Under the pieces are notes generated by a model. The model saw only the letters and a program-made list of their open reading frames with translations, was not told the origin of the DNA and made no database searches. From an uncultured Paludibacter sp. (GTDB taxonomy: Bacteria; Bacteroidota; Bacteroidia; Bacteroidales; Paludibacteraceae), in assembly GCA_937927845.1 (NCBI GenBank), contig CALFXE010000010.1, positions 62,001 through 126,000 of the forward strand: a stretch of 64,000 bases of DNA. The letters run 5' to 3'. Made by a program: the position numbers and the translations under genes. This document shows, one piece after another, positions 63,090-64,000 of the stretch (the stretch's first letter is position 1; every line of letters starts with the position of its first letter).

Positions 63090-64000
63090 CTTCTTCTACC
63101 ACAAGATTATCAATAATGAAATTCTGACGTTCCGAAGTGTTTTTACCCATATAAAAGGATAATAATTCACTCACTGCATCTTCCTTTTTCAGGCTAACTT
63201 GGTCTAAACGAATATCTTTACCGATAAAATGCTTAAACTCATCTGGCGAAATTTCACCTAATCCTTTAAAACGAGTGATTTCCGGATTAGCACCTAATTT
63301 CTTAATAGCTTCCAACCGTTCTTCTTCCGAATAGCAATATATGGTTTCTTTCTTGTTCCTTACTCTGAAAAGTGGTGTTTGAAGTATAAAAACATGACCT
63401 TTCTTTATTAAATCAGGAAAAAACTGAAGGAAGAAAGTTATAAGCAATAGTCGAATATGCATACCATCGACATCAGCATCAGTTGCCACTATAACCTTGT
63501 TGTACCTTAGTCCATCAATGCCATCTTCTATATTCAATGCAGCTTGCAGAAGATTAAACTCTTCGTTTTCGTATACTATTTTCTTAGTCAGACCGTAACT
63601 GTTAAGAGGTTTACCACGTAAGCTAAACACAGCCTGAGTGTTAACATCCCTGCTTTTTGTAATCGAGCCACTTGCAGAATCTCCCTCAGTGATAAAAATG
63701 CAGGTATCATCTACATTTCCTTTACTGTCATTATAATGAACACGACAATCTCTGAGCTTTTTATTGTGAAGATTTACCTTTTTAGCTCTTTCACGTGCTA
63801 ATTTCGTAACACCGGCAATAGCTTTTCTTTCTTTTTCCGAATCTTGTATCTTTTGCAACATGATATTTGATGTCTCACTATTGCGATGAAGATAATTATC
63901 AAGTTCTTTTTTTAGAAAATCAGAGATATGCTTATTGATAGTAATACCGTCTTTAGCCATGTCGCGTGAACCTAATTTGGTTTTAGTTTGTGATTCGAAA
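63079..64000 (-). CDS. parE: DNA topoisomerase IV subunit B (5' end outside window)
   Basis: The frame is open to the right edge, giving about 307 C-terminal residues. The TOPRIM domain has FITEGDSASGSITKSRD and VIVATDADVDGMHIRLL. The start of the visible part, FESQTKTKLGS, and ARERAKKVNLHNKKLRD are typical GyrB/ParE segments. RFKGLGEISPDEF near the end matches the conserved type IIA C-terminus. It relaxes or decatenates DNA with ParC. Bacteroidota ParE is the closest form, but GyrB cannot be fully excluded from this fragment. Confidence 0.88.
   Translation of the reverse strand, partial: FESQTKTKLGSRDMAKDGITINKHISDFLKKELDNYLHRNSETSNIMLQKIQDSEKERKAIAGVTKLARERAKKVNLHNKKLRDCRVHYNDSKGNVDDTCIFITEGDSASGSITKSRDVNTQAVFSLRGKPLNSYGLTKKIVYENEEFNLLQAALNIEDGIDGLRYNKVIVATDADVDGMHIRLLLITFFLQFFPDLIKKGHVFILQTPLFRVRNKKETIYCYSEEERLEAIKKLGANPEITRFKGLGEISPDEFKHFIGKDIRLDQVSLKKEDAVSELLSFYMGKNTSERQNFIIDNLVVEEDVE

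Overview
The window is about 64 kb of AT-rich chromosome from an anaerobic member of the Bacteroidota, most likely order Bacteroidales. Three things point there. SusC/SusD-type outer-membrane nutrient uptake genes are present. Many lipoproteins have Bacteroidota-style signals. The -7 promoter box TAnnTTTG recurs upstream of genes, while Shine-Dalgarno sequences are nearly absent. Most of the window is housekeeping sequence. No tRNA, rRNA, CRISPR array, prophage or insertion sequence was recognised.

Layout. 1-1532: 5' part of a secreted metallo-beta-lactamase-fold protein (minus). 1733-6617: efp, dgkA, a ComF-like phosphoribosyltransferase, galK, galM and an acyl-ACP thioesterase (plus), ending tail to tail with a sugar-phosphate transferase. 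7416-11719 (minus): a redox-type cluster of MBL-fold hydrolase, DUF134 regulator, CoA-disulfide-reductase-like flavoprotein with a rhodanese domain, DUF5320 protein and a Prx6-type peroxiredoxin. 12100-14238: pnp. 14819-17091: a HExxH protein gene broken by an in-frame TAG and lacking a signal peptide, plus a small lipoprotein. 17435-26080: PBP4-type dacB, a divergent tryptophanase/tyrosine phenol-lyase homologue, zupT, a stand-alone MetH reactivation domain, and sufBCD. 26419-33160: a membrane-anchored AraC-type protein, purD, an NtrC-like regulator without a Fis domain, rpiB, thiL, then asd-dtd-pssA on the minus strand. 33310-40714: a lamin-tail-domain secreted protein, four tandem FKBP-family genes (one without the catalytic domain), Lrp/AsnC, trpS, and two envelope proteins. 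40884-43554: a type II restriction-modification pair whose nuclease resembles TdeIII. 43764-44198: an AhpD-like protein.

44422-58554 is a polysaccharide utilisation locus (PUL). In order it has a lipoprotein with two carboxypeptidase-regulatory-like domains, a GH76-like lipoprotein, SusC, SusD, a DUF3823 lipoprotein and a large secreted TIM-barrel-like protein. Convergent to them lies a membrane-spanning regulator with a LamG plus Kelch sensor outside and a SARP-type winged-helix domain inside. The implied circuit is surface glycan capture and alpha-mannan-like cleavage, import through SusCD, and direct sensing of product by the tethered regulator. Substrate and regulation are inferred. 58680-64000 (minus) holds a HAD phosphatase, an AddA-like helicase-nuclease, tadA and the 3' part of parE.

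The most interesting non-coding signals are a 21-nt sequence present twice in opposite orientation next to two promoters, a 14-bp palindrome with a degenerate second copy in the redox cluster, a 17-bp-arm palindrome upstream of pnp, and a long hairpin between galK and galM.
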